Source: Kroppenstedtia eburnea (GTDB lineage Bacteria; Bacillota; Bacilli; Thermoactinomycetales; DSM-45169). From it: DNA of 64,000 bases. Each line of letters begins with the position of its first letter. Position 1 is the first letter of the stretch. Location: positions 1,860,001-1,924,000 of the forward strand of contig NZ_CP048103.1 in assembly GCF_013282215.1 (NCBI RefSeq). The letters run 5' to 3'. The notes under the pieces are model-generated. The model was not told the origin of the DNA and searched no databases. It was given only the letters and a program-made list of their open reading frames with translations. The position numbers and the translations under genes are program-made. Shown here piece by piece: positions 53,424 to 62,145 of the stretch.

Positions 53424-54161
53424 TTACAGTTCCACCACCATTCCCGGCTGTGCCAACAGGAGCTCCCCGTCGTAAGAGTCGGCCGCTTCCCGGCGCAGGG
53501 ATTCCAGCGGGATTTCCGGATAGAGGTGAGTCAACAGCAGCCGACGGGCTCCGATTTCCCGGGCCGCCTGACCGGCCTGACGTACAGAGTGGTGGCCGAC
53601 GGGGAGATCCGGAGTATCCCGATGGAGATAGCTCCCTTCGCAAACAAAGAGATCCGGCTCCCGGCACATGGAAATCCACCGGGTTCCGGGGCCGGCATCA
53701 GCACCGTAGAGGAGCACCCGCTCTCCGGAACGGATGACCATGGCGTAACAGGGGATCCCATGCTCTGTCCGATGCAAGGTAATGCTCCACCCATCAAAGG
53801 AATAACTCTCTCCTTCCCGGATCGGGTGATGGCGGACCACTTGTGAATAGTTCAGCTTATCCGCCCAGGAAGCCGGTTGCGAGGGAGCGTACACCGTCAG
53901 GGGTTCCTTCCTCTTTCCCTGTCGGAAGGCGATCAGCATCGCATACTGCAGCACAAAGAAATCCGCGATATGGTCGTGATGCAGATGGGAGAGCCAGACA
54001 GCGTCCAACTCGTGGAACGCGAGATGATGCCCCAACCGGGAGAGAACTCCACTCCCGCAATCCACCAGGACCTTTTTTCCCTGCACCTCCAGCAGGTAAC
54101 CCGGAGTCCCTCCTCCGGGACCGGGAAACGGACTTTGGCAGCCGAGTACAGTCCATTTCAT
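53424..54161 (-). CDS. MBL-fold metallohydrolase (YhfI-like)
   Basis: 245 residues. Metallo-beta-lactamase motifs: VDCGSGVLSRLG, WLSHLHHDHIADFF (HxHxDH), GHHSVRQAGQAARE region and final LLLTHLYPE. Close in layout to YhfI/RNase Z-like hydrolases; likely acts on a phosphodiester or cyclic nucleotide, but the substrate is unknown. Start ATG 54161 after AAGGAGGTGA. Confidence 0.9.
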   Translation of the reverse strand: MKWTVLGCQSPFPGPGGGTPGYLLEVQGKKVLVDCGSGVLSRLGHHLAFHELDAVWLSHLHHDHIADFFVLQYAMLIAFRQGKRKEPLTVYAPSQPASWADKLNYSQVVRHHPIREGESYSFDGWSITLHRTEHGIPCYAMVIRSGERVLLYGADAGPGTRWISMCREPDLFVCEGSYLHRDTPDLPVGHHSVRQAGQAAREIGARRLLLTHLYPEIPLESLRREAADSYDGELLLAQPGMVVEL

Positions 54162-54183
54162 CGGAACTCACCTCCTTTTTGAA

Positions 54184-54219
54184 TGAAAGGCCGCTTTCCC
54201 ATGGGAAAGCGGCCTTTCA
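54184..54219 (-). terminator. Inverted repeat, terminator of korB
   Basis: 17-bp arms TGAAAGGCCGCTTTCCC / GGGAAAGCGGCCTTTCA directly after the korB stop. Confidence 0.75.
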
Positions 54220-54225
54220 CAAGTG

Positions 54226-55092
54226 TCACGAAAACTCCGCGACCAACTGGTCAAACTTTTCCCGTTCCAGCCTCAGATCTTGTTTGGCAAGTCCGGACTC
54301 CCGGAATCCCGGAATCAGCTCTTCATAGCTTGGCCGTTCCTTGTTCTGATAGATCAAACCCGTCACGAGCCCCTCTGTCTCCATCAGCTTCTGCATGGCC
54401 ATCATCCGGTTGGAAGGGTCATAGCTCTCCTCCTGATCCAGATTGACCAAATGTTCCTTGAACCAGTCATAGGTGTTGATTTTATTGTAAGTGACACAGG
54501 GACTGTAAACATTGATCAGAGAGAACCCCTTGTGTTTCAGCCCCTCTTCGATCAGTCGGGTCAACTGTTTCAAATCGCTGGAGAAACCCTGGGCCACAAA
54601 CCCCGCTCCCGCGGAAATTGCCATCTCCAAGGGGGCAAGGGCGGATTCGATGGAACCTTTGGGGGTGCTGTTGGTTTTAAAGCCCATTTCACTCCGGGGG
54701 GAAGTCTGCCCCTTGGTCAGCCCGTAGACCTGATTATCCATGACGATGTAGGTGATGTCCACATTTCGCCGGATGGCATGAATCGTATGATTCATTCCGA
54801 TGGCAAACCCGTCGCCGTCCCCTCCGGCCGCCACCACCGTCAGATCGCGATTGGCCAGTTTCAACCCCTGGGCGATCGGCAGTGCCCGTCCGTGGATTCC
54901 ATGAAAGCCGTACGCGTTCATGTAACCGGAAATCCGGCCGGAGCAACCGATCCCGGAGACGAGAACCACATCTTCCGGTTCCAGTCCCTGACTGGCAAAA
55001 GCCCGCTGCATCGCGGCCAGCACGGAGAAATCGCCACAACCCGGACACCAGTTGGGCTTTACCTTATTGCGGAAATCCTTAAACGTGGCCAT
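54226..55092 (-). CDS. korB: 2-oxoacid:ferredoxin oxidoreductase, beta subunit (KorB-like)
   Basis: 288 residues. KPNWCPGCGDFSVLAAMQRA (cluster Cys), thiamine diphosphate motif AAGGDGDGFAIGMNHTIHA and YIVMDNQVYGLTKGQTSPR. The partner subunit is encoded just upstream with a 14-nt overlap. With 2-oxoglutarate, pyruvate or other 2-oxoacids it makes acyl-CoA and reduced ferredoxin. Start ATG 55092; a longer frame to 55191 lies within the alpha gene. Confidence 0.93.
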   Translation of the reverse strand: MATFKDFRNKVKPNWCPGCGDFSVLAAMQRAFASQGLEPEDVVLVSGIGCSGRISGYMNAYGFHGIHGRALPIAQGLKLANRDLTVVAAGGDGDGFAIGMNHTIHAIRRNVDITYIVMDNQVYGLTKGQTSPRSEMGFKTNSTPKGSIESALAPLEMAISAGAGFVAQGFSSDLKQLTRLIEEGLKHKGFSLINVYSPCVTYNKINTYDWFKEHLVNLDQEESYDPSNRMMAMQKLMETEGLVTGLIYQNKERPSYEELIPGFRESGLAKQDLRLEREKFDQLVAEFS

Positions 55093-56839
55093 GGACCAAC
55101 ATCTCCTTACATTGATTGTAGATTTCCGAAGGAAGGAAGGGATTTCCGTCATATTTGAGAATATGGGAAATCTTTTCGCCCATCCCCACATGAAGCTTGA
55201 TCAGATTGGCAAGCTGCCCGGTGGCATTATTCTCCACCACCACCACCTTTTTTGCCCGATCCACCAGGGGTTTGACCTGATCCGTCGGGAAGGGAAGCAA
55301 TTGGCGGATGTGCAGATGGTTGACTTTGACCCCGTTCTCCTCCAACCGCTCCATCCCTTCCTGGATCACGCCGCGGGTGGAGTTGATGCCCACGATCAAC
55401 AGATCCGGCTCAGCATGCCTGGCGTGGATATGCACCGGATCCTGGAACTCAATTCCCTGACCCAGCTTTCGCAATCTCTTCTCCATCATCTTTTTCCTGT
55501 TCAGTGCTTGCTCCGATGGGCGACCGGTTTCATCATGCTCCACCCCGGTGACGTGATGAAGACCATTTTTCACTCCGGGCAACACCCGCGGGGAAACCCC
55601 TTCTTCCGTCACTTCATACCGCTTGAACAGCTCAGAGTTCTCCAGTTCCTTCAACCCTTCCCCATCGGTCACCAGTTTCCCGCGATCGATGTGGATCCGG
55701 TTGTAATCGAGGGGTTCCACGGTCTGCTTGCCGAGGGAAAGGGCCAAATCGGAGAGGAGGATCACCGGGCACTGATATCGATCCGCCAGATTGAAAGCCT
55801 GAATCGTATCATAGAAGCATTCCTCCACCGTGCTGGGAGCGATCACAATTTTGGGAATTTCCCCATGGGTGCTGTAAATCATGGCGTTGATATCGCTCTG
55901 TTCCTGTTTGGTGGGAAGCCCTGTGCTGGGCCCGCCCCGTTGGGTATCCACAATCACGGCGGGGGTTTCGGTCATTCCGGAAAGACCGATCGCCTCGGTC
56001 ATCAGCGACAGTCCCGGGCCGGCGGATGCCGTTAAAGCGCGGACACCGCCAAAGTTGGCACCGATCACCATGGAAATCGCCGCAATTTCGTCCTCGGTCT
56101 GCACCACGGTGCCCCCGAATTCAGGCAATCGCTTAATTAAGTATTCCATAATTTCCGACGATGGCGTAATCGGATAGGCGGCCATCAGTCGGGCTCCCGC
56201 AGCAATCGCTCCAAGGGCGATCGCATCGTTGCCGATCATATAAAGTCGTTTTTTCCTGTCAGATTCCTCCAACAGAAGCCTTTCCAGCGGACCTCCGCAC
56301 TCCTGTTGGATTCGATCCGCCCCTTCGCGAATCGCTTGCATGTTTTTCTCCACCACTTGTTCGCCTTTGCGGGCAAATTTCCCTTCAATCACACTATGGA
56401 ACGCTTCCAAAGGCAAACCCAGCAAAGCGCTGGAAGCACCGACGGCAACCATATTCTTCATCTGAGCCAGTCCCACATCCTGGGCGATCCCGGTGAAAGG
56501 AATGGAAAAAAGGCGGGCTTGGATCCCCTCCGGAAGCACGGGGTTAAATTTGGAATCCGCCAACACGACCCCGTCGGCGTGCAGTTCATGGGCATTCAAG
56601 TCGATGGTTTCCTGATCAAAGGCGACCAAAATATCCAAATCATCGGAAACGGACCGGATCGGACGGGTGCTGATCCGAATCTTGGTGTTGGAATGTCCCC
56701 CCTTGATGCGGGAAGAAAAGTGGCGATAACCGTACAGATAATACCCCAGGCGGTTCAGTGCGGTGGAGAAGATCTCACCGGTACTGTCGATCCCTTCCCC
56801 TTGCTGGCCGCCCACTTTCCACGAGAGTTGCTTGATCAA
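55079..56839 (-). CDS. korA: 2-oxoacid:ferredoxin oxidoreductase, gamma-alpha fusion subunit (KorA-like)
   Basis: 586 residues. Residues 1-190 are the gamma domain (WKVGGQQGEGIDSTGEIFST, FSSRIKGGHSNTKIRIS); residues from about 200 are the alpha domain (GARLMAAYPITPSSEIMEYL, ETPAVIVDTQRGGPSTGLPT, FPTDQVKPLVDRAKKVVVVE). Sits between miaB-kbl-tdh and spoVS-ymdB-rny, as in Bacillus (yugL-like order). Start TTG 56839, with AAGGAG 10 nt upstream. Confidence 0.93.
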   Translation of the reverse strand: MIKQLSWKVGGQQGEGIDSTGEIFSTALNRLGYYLYGYRHFSSRIKGGHSNTKIRISTRPIRSVSDDLDILVAFDQETIDLNAHELHADGVVLADSKFNPVLPEGIQARLFSIPFTGIAQDVGLAQMKNMVAVGASSALLGLPLEAFHSVIEGKFARKGEQVVEKNMQAIREGADRIQQECGGPLERLLLEESDRKKRLYMIGNDAIALGAIAAGARLMAAYPITPSSEIMEYLIKRLPEFGGTVVQTEDEIAAISMVIGANFGGVRALTASAGPGLSLMTEAIGLSGMTETPAVIVDTQRGGPSTGLPTKQEQSDINAMIYSTHGEIPKIVIAPSTVEECFYDTIQAFNLADRYQCPVILLSDLALSLGKQTVEPLDYNRIHIDRGKLVTDGEGLKELENSELFKRYEVTEEGVSPRVLPGVKNGLHHVTGVEHDETGRPSEQALNRKKMMEKRLRKLGQGIEFQDPVHIHARHAEPDLLIVGINSTRGVIQEGMERLEENGVKVNHLHIRQLLPFPTDQVKPLVDRAKKVVVVENNATGQLANLIKLHVGMGEKISHILKYDGNPFLPSEIYNQCKEMLVHGHV

Positions 56840-57103
56840 ATGATCTCATCTCCTTTGGTTCTACCCTGCAACTGTCGCACCATCATCATCACAGTTTCCG
56901 TGAACCGGCTGACTGTATCTCTTCCTAACCATGGCCGTCTTCCTGAAGAACGGATGCCTGCCGGCCCGTTTTCCCCGGGAAGGGATAAACGGGAGCCCGC
57001 CGGCCGGAAATCTGCGGCTTGCGGGTTCTCTCACCCGTTGTTCAGTTATTCATTCTAGACCCCTTGCCTTCAAAAAGCAACCACTGGAAACCATCGAAAC
57101 TGC
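56840..57103. other. Intergenic region between dipeptidase and korA
   Basis: About 260 bp, GC-rich with several CCGGC/GCCGG and CCCGTT/AACGGG stretches near 56955-57010 that can pair; no clear terminator and no gene. Confidence 0.4.
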
Positions 57104-58045
57104 TTACAATTGACCGGCATAAAACTCATACCAGTTTGTCCAAGTCCACCGTTTCACCAGGTGCTCCGGGTAGCGCTTCAACAGTTCCTCACCCAGCAAA
57201 CTCAGCTTGCCGATGTGTTCCAACCCCGGGATCTTCTGTTCGATCCCGTCAAAATCAGACCCAAAAGCGATCCTCTCTTCTCCCCCCAGGCTGCAGATAT
57301 GTTCAATATGTTTCAAAAGGTCGTCCACCGTGGCTGCATCGGGATCATCATGGACGAACTTGGGAACAAAAGTGATCCCGATCAATCCCTTTCTGTCCAC
57401 CAAGGCCCGGATCTGATCATCCATCAGGTTCCGCCGGTGGGAACAGATGGCGCGGGCATTGGAATGGGAGGCGATCACCGGCAGGTTTTCCTCCATCACA
57501 TCCCAAAATCCCCGGACCGACAGGTGGGAGACGTCCAGTACCATCCGAAGACGCTGCATTTCCCGGACCAACTCTCTGCCGAAACGGGTCAGGCCGCCCC
57601 CCCTTTCTTCTTCGATCCCGTCGGCCGCTTCATTGGCGTAATTCCAGGTCAAACCCACCTGGCGGACCCCCAGTCGGGACAAGATTCGCAGATGGCGAAG
57701 ACTTCCCTGCAGCGCATCGGCCCCCTCCAGGGACAAAAGTCCGCCCATGCGATTCTCCCGGGTCAGGGTGTTCAACTCCTCCGGAGTTCTGACCGGTTGC
57801 AACCCCCCCTTTCGGACCACCTCTTCATAGAACCGGTCCACCTGTTCCAGTGCCACTTGCCAGGCTTGGCTGCGGGGAACATCCTCCGGAACAAAGATCG
57901 CAAACACCTGCATCCCCACTCCCGCTCGTCGGGCTGCAGGGTAGGTTACGTCCAGGCCGTGCCCCTTCCCGTAGAAGTCAAGCCCCCCCTCCGGATATTT
58001 CCACAGTTTATACAATACATCACAATGGCCGTCCATCCATTTCAT
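57104..58045 (-). CDS. Membrane dipeptidase family protein (peptidase M19)
   Basis: 313 residues. Zinc site motifs MDGHCDVLYKLW (HxD), LLSLEGADALQG (bridging Glu), MVLDVSHLSVRGFWDV, IASHSNARAICSHRRNLMDD and IAFGSDFDGIEQKIPG. Hydrolyses dipeptides, often with a D-residue. No signal peptide is seen, so it is cytosolic. Start ATG 58045 with AGGAGG 7 nt upstream. Confidence 0.93.
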   Translation of the reverse strand: MKWMDGHCDVLYKLWKYPEGGLDFYGKGHGLDVTYPAARRAGVGMQVFAIFVPEDVPRSQAWQVALEQVDRFYEEVVRKGGLQPVRTPEELNTLTRENRMGGLLSLEGADALQGSLRHLRILSRLGVRQVGLTWNYANEAADGIEEERGGGLTRFGRELVREMQRLRMVLDVSHLSVRGFWDVMEENLPVIASHSNARAICSHRRNLMDDQIRALVDRKGLIGITFVPKFVHDDPDAATVDDLLKHIEHICSLGGEERIAFGSDFDGIEQKIPGLEHIGKLSLLGEELLKRYPEHLVKRWTWTNWYEFYAGQL

Positions 58046-58073
58046 TTTGTAACCTCCTGTTGTAAACACAAAA

Positions 58074-58104
58074 GAAAACCTGTTTATGGTTCATAAACAG
58101 GTTT
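58074..58104 (-). terminator. Terminator of spoVS
   Basis: Perfect 13-bp arms AAACCTGTTTATG / CATAAACAGGTTT with a 3-nt loop, then TCTTTTG on the minus strand. Confidence 0.82.
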
Positions 58105-58126
58105 AAGTGTTCGGTTGTCATTCCTC

Positions 58127-58387
58127 TCAGCGAGGCTCCACGATCAGCTTGATTGCCGTCCGTTCCTCACCATCGATGACAATATCGGTGAAAGCGGGAA
58201 TGCAGATCAGATCGATTCCACTGGGCGCAACAAATCCTCGTGCAATCGCAACCGCTTTGACGGATTGATTGAGTGCACCTGCTCCAATGGCTTGGATTTC
58301 GGCGTTGCCCCGTTCCCGCAGGACACCTGCAAGCGCACCAGCGACGGAGTTCGGGTTGGACTTTGCTGAAACTTTTAATACTTCCAT
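58127..58387 (-). CDS. spoVS: Stage V sporulation protein S
   Basis: 86 residues, MEVLKVSAKSNPNSVAGALA through QSVKAVAIARGFVAPSGIDL, a near-exact SpoVS. It is an Alba-like small protein needed for coat assembly and dehydration. Start ATG 58387 with GAGGAGG 8 nt upstream; the longer frame upstream is leader. A sigma-H-like promoter lies at 58433-58459. Confidence 0.97.
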   Translation of the reverse strand: MEVLKVSAKSNPNSVAGALAGVLRERGNAEIQAIGAGALNQSVKAVAIARGFVAPSGIDLICIPAFTDIVIDGEERTAIKLIVEPR

Positions 58388-58432
58388 GTCAGCTACCTCC
58401 TCGATGGTTTGGAGTGACTCCACTGTTAATAT

Positions 58433-58459
58433 ATTCGGCAATCTTTTATAAATTCCTTC
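58433..58459 (-). promoter_or_regulatory. Sigma-H-like promoter of spoVS
   Basis: GAAGGAATT (58451-58459), 11-bp spacer, GCCGAAT (58433-58439) on the minus strand fit RnAGGAWWW and RnnGAAT. Bacillus spoVS is transcribed by sigma-H. Confidence 0.65.
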
Positions 58460-58517
58460 TATTCGTTGCTGTCACCCTTTATTTTCCGCACCCTCCCGGA
58501 TCTGTGCATCACCATCT

Positions 58518-59309
58518 TTATTCAAGCCATGGTTTGTCATCATCAAATCGAAGCCGGCCGATTCCCGTTGCCTTTCCTGTCACGGGGTCCAAATCGATCA
58601 GGACCGCATTGAATTGAGTTCTGCCCGTGCTCACTTCAAAACGGACCGGTAACTGGGTCAAAAACCTCTTGATGACCAATTCTTTGTCCATCCCCAGTAC
58701 ACTGTCATAGGGACCCACCATTCCCACATCGGTCAAATACGCGGTTCCTTTGGGCAGGATCCGCTCATCGGCGGTTTGAACATGGGTATGGGTCCCCACC
58801 ACCGCAGATACACGTCCATCCAGATACCAGGCGAGAGCCAGCTTCTCTGAGGTCGTTTCTGCATGGAAATCCACCAGCACCGGCGGATTTCCCTTCAATT
58901 TTTTCAGTATGGCATCCGCCTCTCTGAAGGGGCAATCCAGATTGGAGAGGAAGGAACGTCCCATCAGATTGATCACCACCAACTCTCCGCCGTGAAACTT
59001 CAAGCGGGTATACCCCTGTCCCGGAGTTCCTTCCGGGTAGTTGGCCGGGCGAACCATCCGTTCCTCGTCATCGATAAAATCGAAAATCTCCCGCTTGTCC
59101 CATGTGTGATTGCCCAAAGTGATGCAATCGACTCCGGCACCGAAAAATTCCCGGGCGATAGATCGCGTGATCCCCCGCCCGTCAGCGGCGTTCTCCCCAT
59201 TCACAACAATCAGGTCGGGATGATGGGAACGTTTCAGCCGGGGAAGGTATTCCAAGAGGGCTTTTCGGCCCGGCGAACCGACTACATCGCCGATCATCAA
59301 TATTCTCAT
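58518..59309 (-). CDS. ymdB: YmdB, metallophosphoesterase (2',3'-cyclic nucleotide phosphodiesterase)
   Basis: 263 residues. Di-metal motifs MIGDVVGSPGRKALL, VVNGENAADGRG, GNHTWDKREIFD, VDFHAETTSEKLA and GTHTHVQTADERIL. In Bacillus YmdB affects biofilm/motility choice and works near RNase Y. Directly after rny on the same strand. Start ATG 59309; GAGGAG is 11 nt upstream. Confidence 0.96.
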   Translation of the reverse strand: MRILMIGDVVGSPGRKALLEYLPRLKRSHHPDLIVVNGENAADGRGITRSIAREFFGAGVDCITLGNHTWDKREIFDFIDDEERMVRPANYPEGTPGQGYTRLKFHGGELVVINLMGRSFLSNLDCPFREADAILKKLKGNPPVLVDFHAETTSEKLALAWYLDGRVSAVVGTHTHVQTADERILPKGTAYLTDVGMVGPYDSVLGMDKELVIKRFLTQLPVRFEVSTGRTQFNAVLIDLDPVTGKATGIGRLRFDDDKPWLE

Positions 59310-59332
59310 GGTTTAACCAGCTCCTCATCAGG

Positions 59333-59366
59333 GAAAAAAATAAAGCGGCGTAATGCCGCTTTATTT
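59333..59366 (-). terminator. Terminator overlapping the rny stop codon
   Basis: AAATAAAGCGGC / GCCGCTTTATTT hairpin followed by T-rich sequence on the minus strand; the TAA stop of rny lies within the arm. Confidence 0.85.
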
Positions 59367-60890
59367 AGCGTATTCGACAGCCCGTGTCTCGCGGATCACC
59401 GTAACTTTGATATGCCCCGGATAGTCCAGCTTATTCTCAATCTCTTTTTTAATCTCCCGGGCCAGCCGGGTGGACTCCCCATCATTGATCTCATCCGGAC
59501 GAACCATGATCCGGACTTCACGGCCGGCTTGGATGGCATAAGATTTTTCAACCCCGTCGAAGGATTCACAGATCTCCTCCAACTTCTCCAACCGCTTGAT
59601 ATACGCCTCCAGGGTCTCACGTCGCGCGCCCGGCCGTGCCGCCGACAAGGCATCCGCCGCACCGACCAGAACCGCGATCACACTGGTGGCCTCCACATCG
59701 CCGTGATGGGATGCAATTCCGTTGATGACAGCCGGGTGCTCATTATATTTTTTACCCAGTTCAATCCCGATCTCCACATGAGAACCTTCCACTTCATGGT
59801 CAATCGCTTTCCCGATATCATGCAGGAGACCGGCCCGTTTCGCCAGGTGGACATCCTCACCCAGCTCGGCCGCCAGCAGACCTGCCAAATGCGCCACTTC
59901 CATCGAGTGTTGCAACACGTTTTGTCCATAGCTCGTCCGGAATTTCAACCGGCCCAGAATTTTGATCAGATCAGGATGGAGACCGTGAACACCAGTCTCA
60001 AAGGTGGCCTGTTCTCCATACTCCCGGATCCGCTCATCCACTTCTTTGCGGGACTTTTCCACCATCTCCTCGATCCGGGCCGGATGAATCCTGCCATCGG
60101 CCACAAGCTTTTCCAGTGCCACACGGGCCACTTCTCTTCGAATCGGATCAAATCCGGAAAGAATCACGGCCTCCGGTGTGTCATCGATAATCAGATCGAT
60201 TCCGGTCAATGTTTCCAATGCACGGATGTTGCGACCTTCACGTCCGATGATTCTCCCCTTCATCTCATCGTTGGGGAGAGTCACCACGGATACAGTCGTC
60301 TCTGCCACATGATCCGCAGCACACCGCTGGATGGCCAGAGAGAGAATGCTCCGGGCCCGCTTGTCGGCTTCTTCCTGAGCCTGTTGCTCCATCTCCTTGA
60401 TCATTTGCGTGGTCTCATGCTTCATCTCATTTTCCACTTTGGACAGAATCAGTTGCTTCGCTTCATCCGTGGACAATCCGGACAAGCGTTCCAATTCCGC
60501 CACCTGGTCCCGGTAAAGCCTGTCGATCTTCTCTTCCCGGTCCCGGATGGCATCTTCCCTTTCGCTGAGAGTTTCCTCCCGCTTTTCCTGGCTTTCCTGT
60601 TTCCTGTCCAAGGTCTCTTCCTTCTGCATCAGACGACGTTCCAGCCTGGCCAGGTCGTTGCGCTGTTCGCGAATTTCCCGTTCCGCTTCCGTGCGCAGAC
60701 GGTGTACCTCATCTTTGGCTTCCAGAATATTTTCCCGCTTCAACGCTTCCGCATCGCTTCTCGCTTTATCGATGATCTGTTCCGCCTCTTTTTCGGCACT
60801 GCCGATCCGGGCTTCCGCTGTCAATCTCCGCATCCGGTACCCGATGGCCGTACCCAGACCGATTACGAGGAGGAACAGGAGTAACCACAC
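59361..60890 (-). CDS. rny: Ribonuclease Y
   Basis: 509 residues from GTG 60890, 516 from an in-frame ATC at 60911. N-terminal membrane helix ([19 protein letters not shown]), long coiled coil (about 25-200), KH domain with [17 protein letters not shown], and HD domain [20 protein letters not shown]. Main mRNA-decay endonuclease of Bacilli; RicA in this window is its regulator. AGGAGG at 60921-60926 is 9 nt before ATC 60911, but 30 nt from GTG, so ATC could be the true start. The frame further upstream is leader. Confidence 0.94.
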   Translation of the reverse strand: MWLLLFLLVIGLGTAIGYRMRRLTAEARIGSAEKEAEQIIDKARSDAEALKRENILEAKDEVHRLRTEAEREIREQRNDLARLERRLMQKEETLDRKQESQEKREETLSEREDAIRDREEKIDRLYRDQVAELERLSGLSTDEAKQLILSKVENEMKHETTQMIKEMEQQAQEEADKRARSILSLAIQRCAADHVAETTVSVVTLPNDEMKGRIIGREGRNIRALETLTGIDLIIDDTPEAVILSGFDPIRREVARVALEKLVADGRIHPARIEEMVEKSRKEVDERIREYGEQATFETGVHGLHPDLIKILGRLKFRTSYGQNVLQHSMEVAHLAGLLAAELGEDVHLAKRAGLLHDIGKAIDHEVEGSHVEIGIELGKKYNEHPAVINGIASHHGDVEATSVIAVLVGAADALSAARPGARRETLEAYIKRLEKLEEICESFDGVEKSYAIQAGREVRIMVRPDEINDGESTRLAREIKKEIENKLDYPGHIKVTVIRETRAVEYAK

Positions 60891-60911
60891 GAGAAAATCA
60901 GTCGCCTCGAT

Positions 60912-61220
60912 CGCTACCCACCTCCTCCCTTCCCCAAGTATAAAACAAGACCGATCCGCTTCGGTCTGTTGCATCACATGCTTACACGAGACTCCACAGG
61001 CAGCCCGTGTTTGTTTGGCAAGAGACGGGATGTCCGTATCCGCATCTCTCTTCCGGATCAGGTCAAAGCCGGGGTGTGCACCATTCCACATCTGAAAGCA
61101 CGGGAATTCCCGCTCCTATGATAAAGCTCCCGCCCGGTATCAAGTGGGCACTTACACATCCCTGAGTAAGCATCTTCCAAGCCAATTTAAGGATTTTTAG
61201 ATGCACTCCAATTGTATTAT
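60912..61220. other. rny leader and promoter region
   Basis: Contains the Shine-Dalgarno at 60921-60926, a TATACT (60937-60942) on the minus strand, and a GACCGA/TCGGTC palindrome at 60950-60967. No -35 is clear and no gene is present. Confidence 0.4.
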
Positions 61221-61898
61221 TTACCCGGCCCCATTGTCAAGAAGACCGGGGGTTTGAACCAGAGTTTCCCCGCCTCTCATCCGGACCTGAAAGACTCGAT
61301 CAGCCCCTTCCGTCAGATGGGAATTGTGACTGACCAGAATCACCTGTCGACCAAACATCTCCGCGGTGGCTTTGAGAAATTCCAGCATGGGAATCACATA
61401 CTCCGCACTGACATGCTTTCCCGGCTCGTCCAGGATCAAAGGGCCTTCCGGTCGGGGTCGGAAGGTTTCCACCATCGCCACCCTCAGTGCCAGAGAGATG
61501 ATATCCACCACTCCCCCTCCACGGGCATCCTGGGGCTTGGTCTTCACCGGGGTCCCTTCCCAGTCGGTGATCACATAAAACTCAGCCGCCGATTTGCCAC
61601 CGTGCTCCGAGAGCTCGATTTCAAAGCGAAACTGTGGCCCGAAAACATACTGGAGGGCATTGGTGACCAATGTCTCCATCTGCTCCTTCGCCTGCAGACG
61701 GGCATGTTCCGCCGAGCCCTGCAGGAGAACTCTCACCTTCTCAAAAAGGTCCCGCTCTTTTTCCGCCTCCCGCCGCCGTTTTTCCGTATCATCCAGGAGC
61801 TCCTGCAACCCGTTTCTCTCCGTCTCCCTGATCAGTGCTTCCTTCTTGGCTGAAGCCAAGGCCCGGCTTAGGGCATCCAGTTCACTTTCTCGATCCAT
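61221..61898 (-). CDS. Rad50/SbcC-like half-ATPase, signature and Walker-B subunit
   Basis: 225 residues: N-terminal coiled coil (1-80, LSRALASAKKEALIRETERN ... RRREAEKERDLF), then the C-terminal lobe of an SMC/Rad50 head: signature-like RGGGVVDIISLALRVA (127-141), Walker B PLILDEP (153-159), H-loop VSHNSH (189-194). It has no Walker A, so it must pair with the Walker-A protein at 62096-63586. Starts within the end of the 87-residue coil gene (17-nt overlap; AAGGG just upstream). Last of the overlapping run. Confidence 0.85.
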   Translation of the reverse strand: MDRESELDALSRALASAKKEALIRETERNGLQELLDDTEKRRREAEKERDLFEKVRVLLQGSAEHARLQAKEQMETLVTNALQYVFGPQFRFEIELSEHGGKSAAEFYVITDWEGTPVKTKPQDARGGGVVDIISLALRVAMVETFRPRPEGPLILDEPGKHVSAEYVIPMLEFLKATAEMFGRQVILVSHNSHLTEGADRVFQVRMRGGETLVQTPGLLDNGAG

Positions 61899-62145
61899 GG
61901 CCCTTATTCAGCTCCTCCGGCAGCAGCTTCCATGCCTCCCGAATCCGGCTTTCAATCTCCTCTTCCAGCCTTTTGATCTCCTCTTCCAGCCGGTCGGGTT
62001 CCACTCCCAGCTCCTCCAGCTCTTTGAGCAGCTTTTTTTCCTCCTGCTCCAGACTCTCCAACCTCGCTTCAGCTCTGTAGCGCTGATCCTTGGCTTCATT
62101 CAATGCCTGTTTGAGTTGTTTGATCCTCTCTTCCTGCTGCTGCAC
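61882..62145 (-). CDS. Small coiled-coil protein of the split Rad50-like module
   Basis: 87 residues, almost wholly coiled coil (RIKQLKQALNEAKDQRYRAE ... LGVEPDRLEEEIKRLEEEIE), ending KLLPEELNKGHGSRK. Start GTG 62145 has AGGAGG exactly 8 nt upstream (62154-62159), inside the end of the zinc-hook gene (50-nt overlap in another frame). It overlaps the next gene by 17 nt. The good signal shows it is a separate gene, not a frameshifted part. It could supply a returning arm or link the two half-ATPases. Confidence 0.75.
   Translation of the reverse strand: MQQQEERIKQLKQALNEAKDQRYRAEARLESLEQEEKKLLKELEELGVEPDRLEEEIKRLEEEIESRIREAWKLLPEELNKGHGSRK

Noticed and set aside
58863-60884. Very long open frame (over 670 codons) on the plus strand opposite rny/ymdB.
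   Set aside because: It is antisense to rny and ymdB, has no Shine-Dalgarno, is rich in His/Gln/Arg as expected from the reverse complement of a GC-biased gene, and shows no domain.
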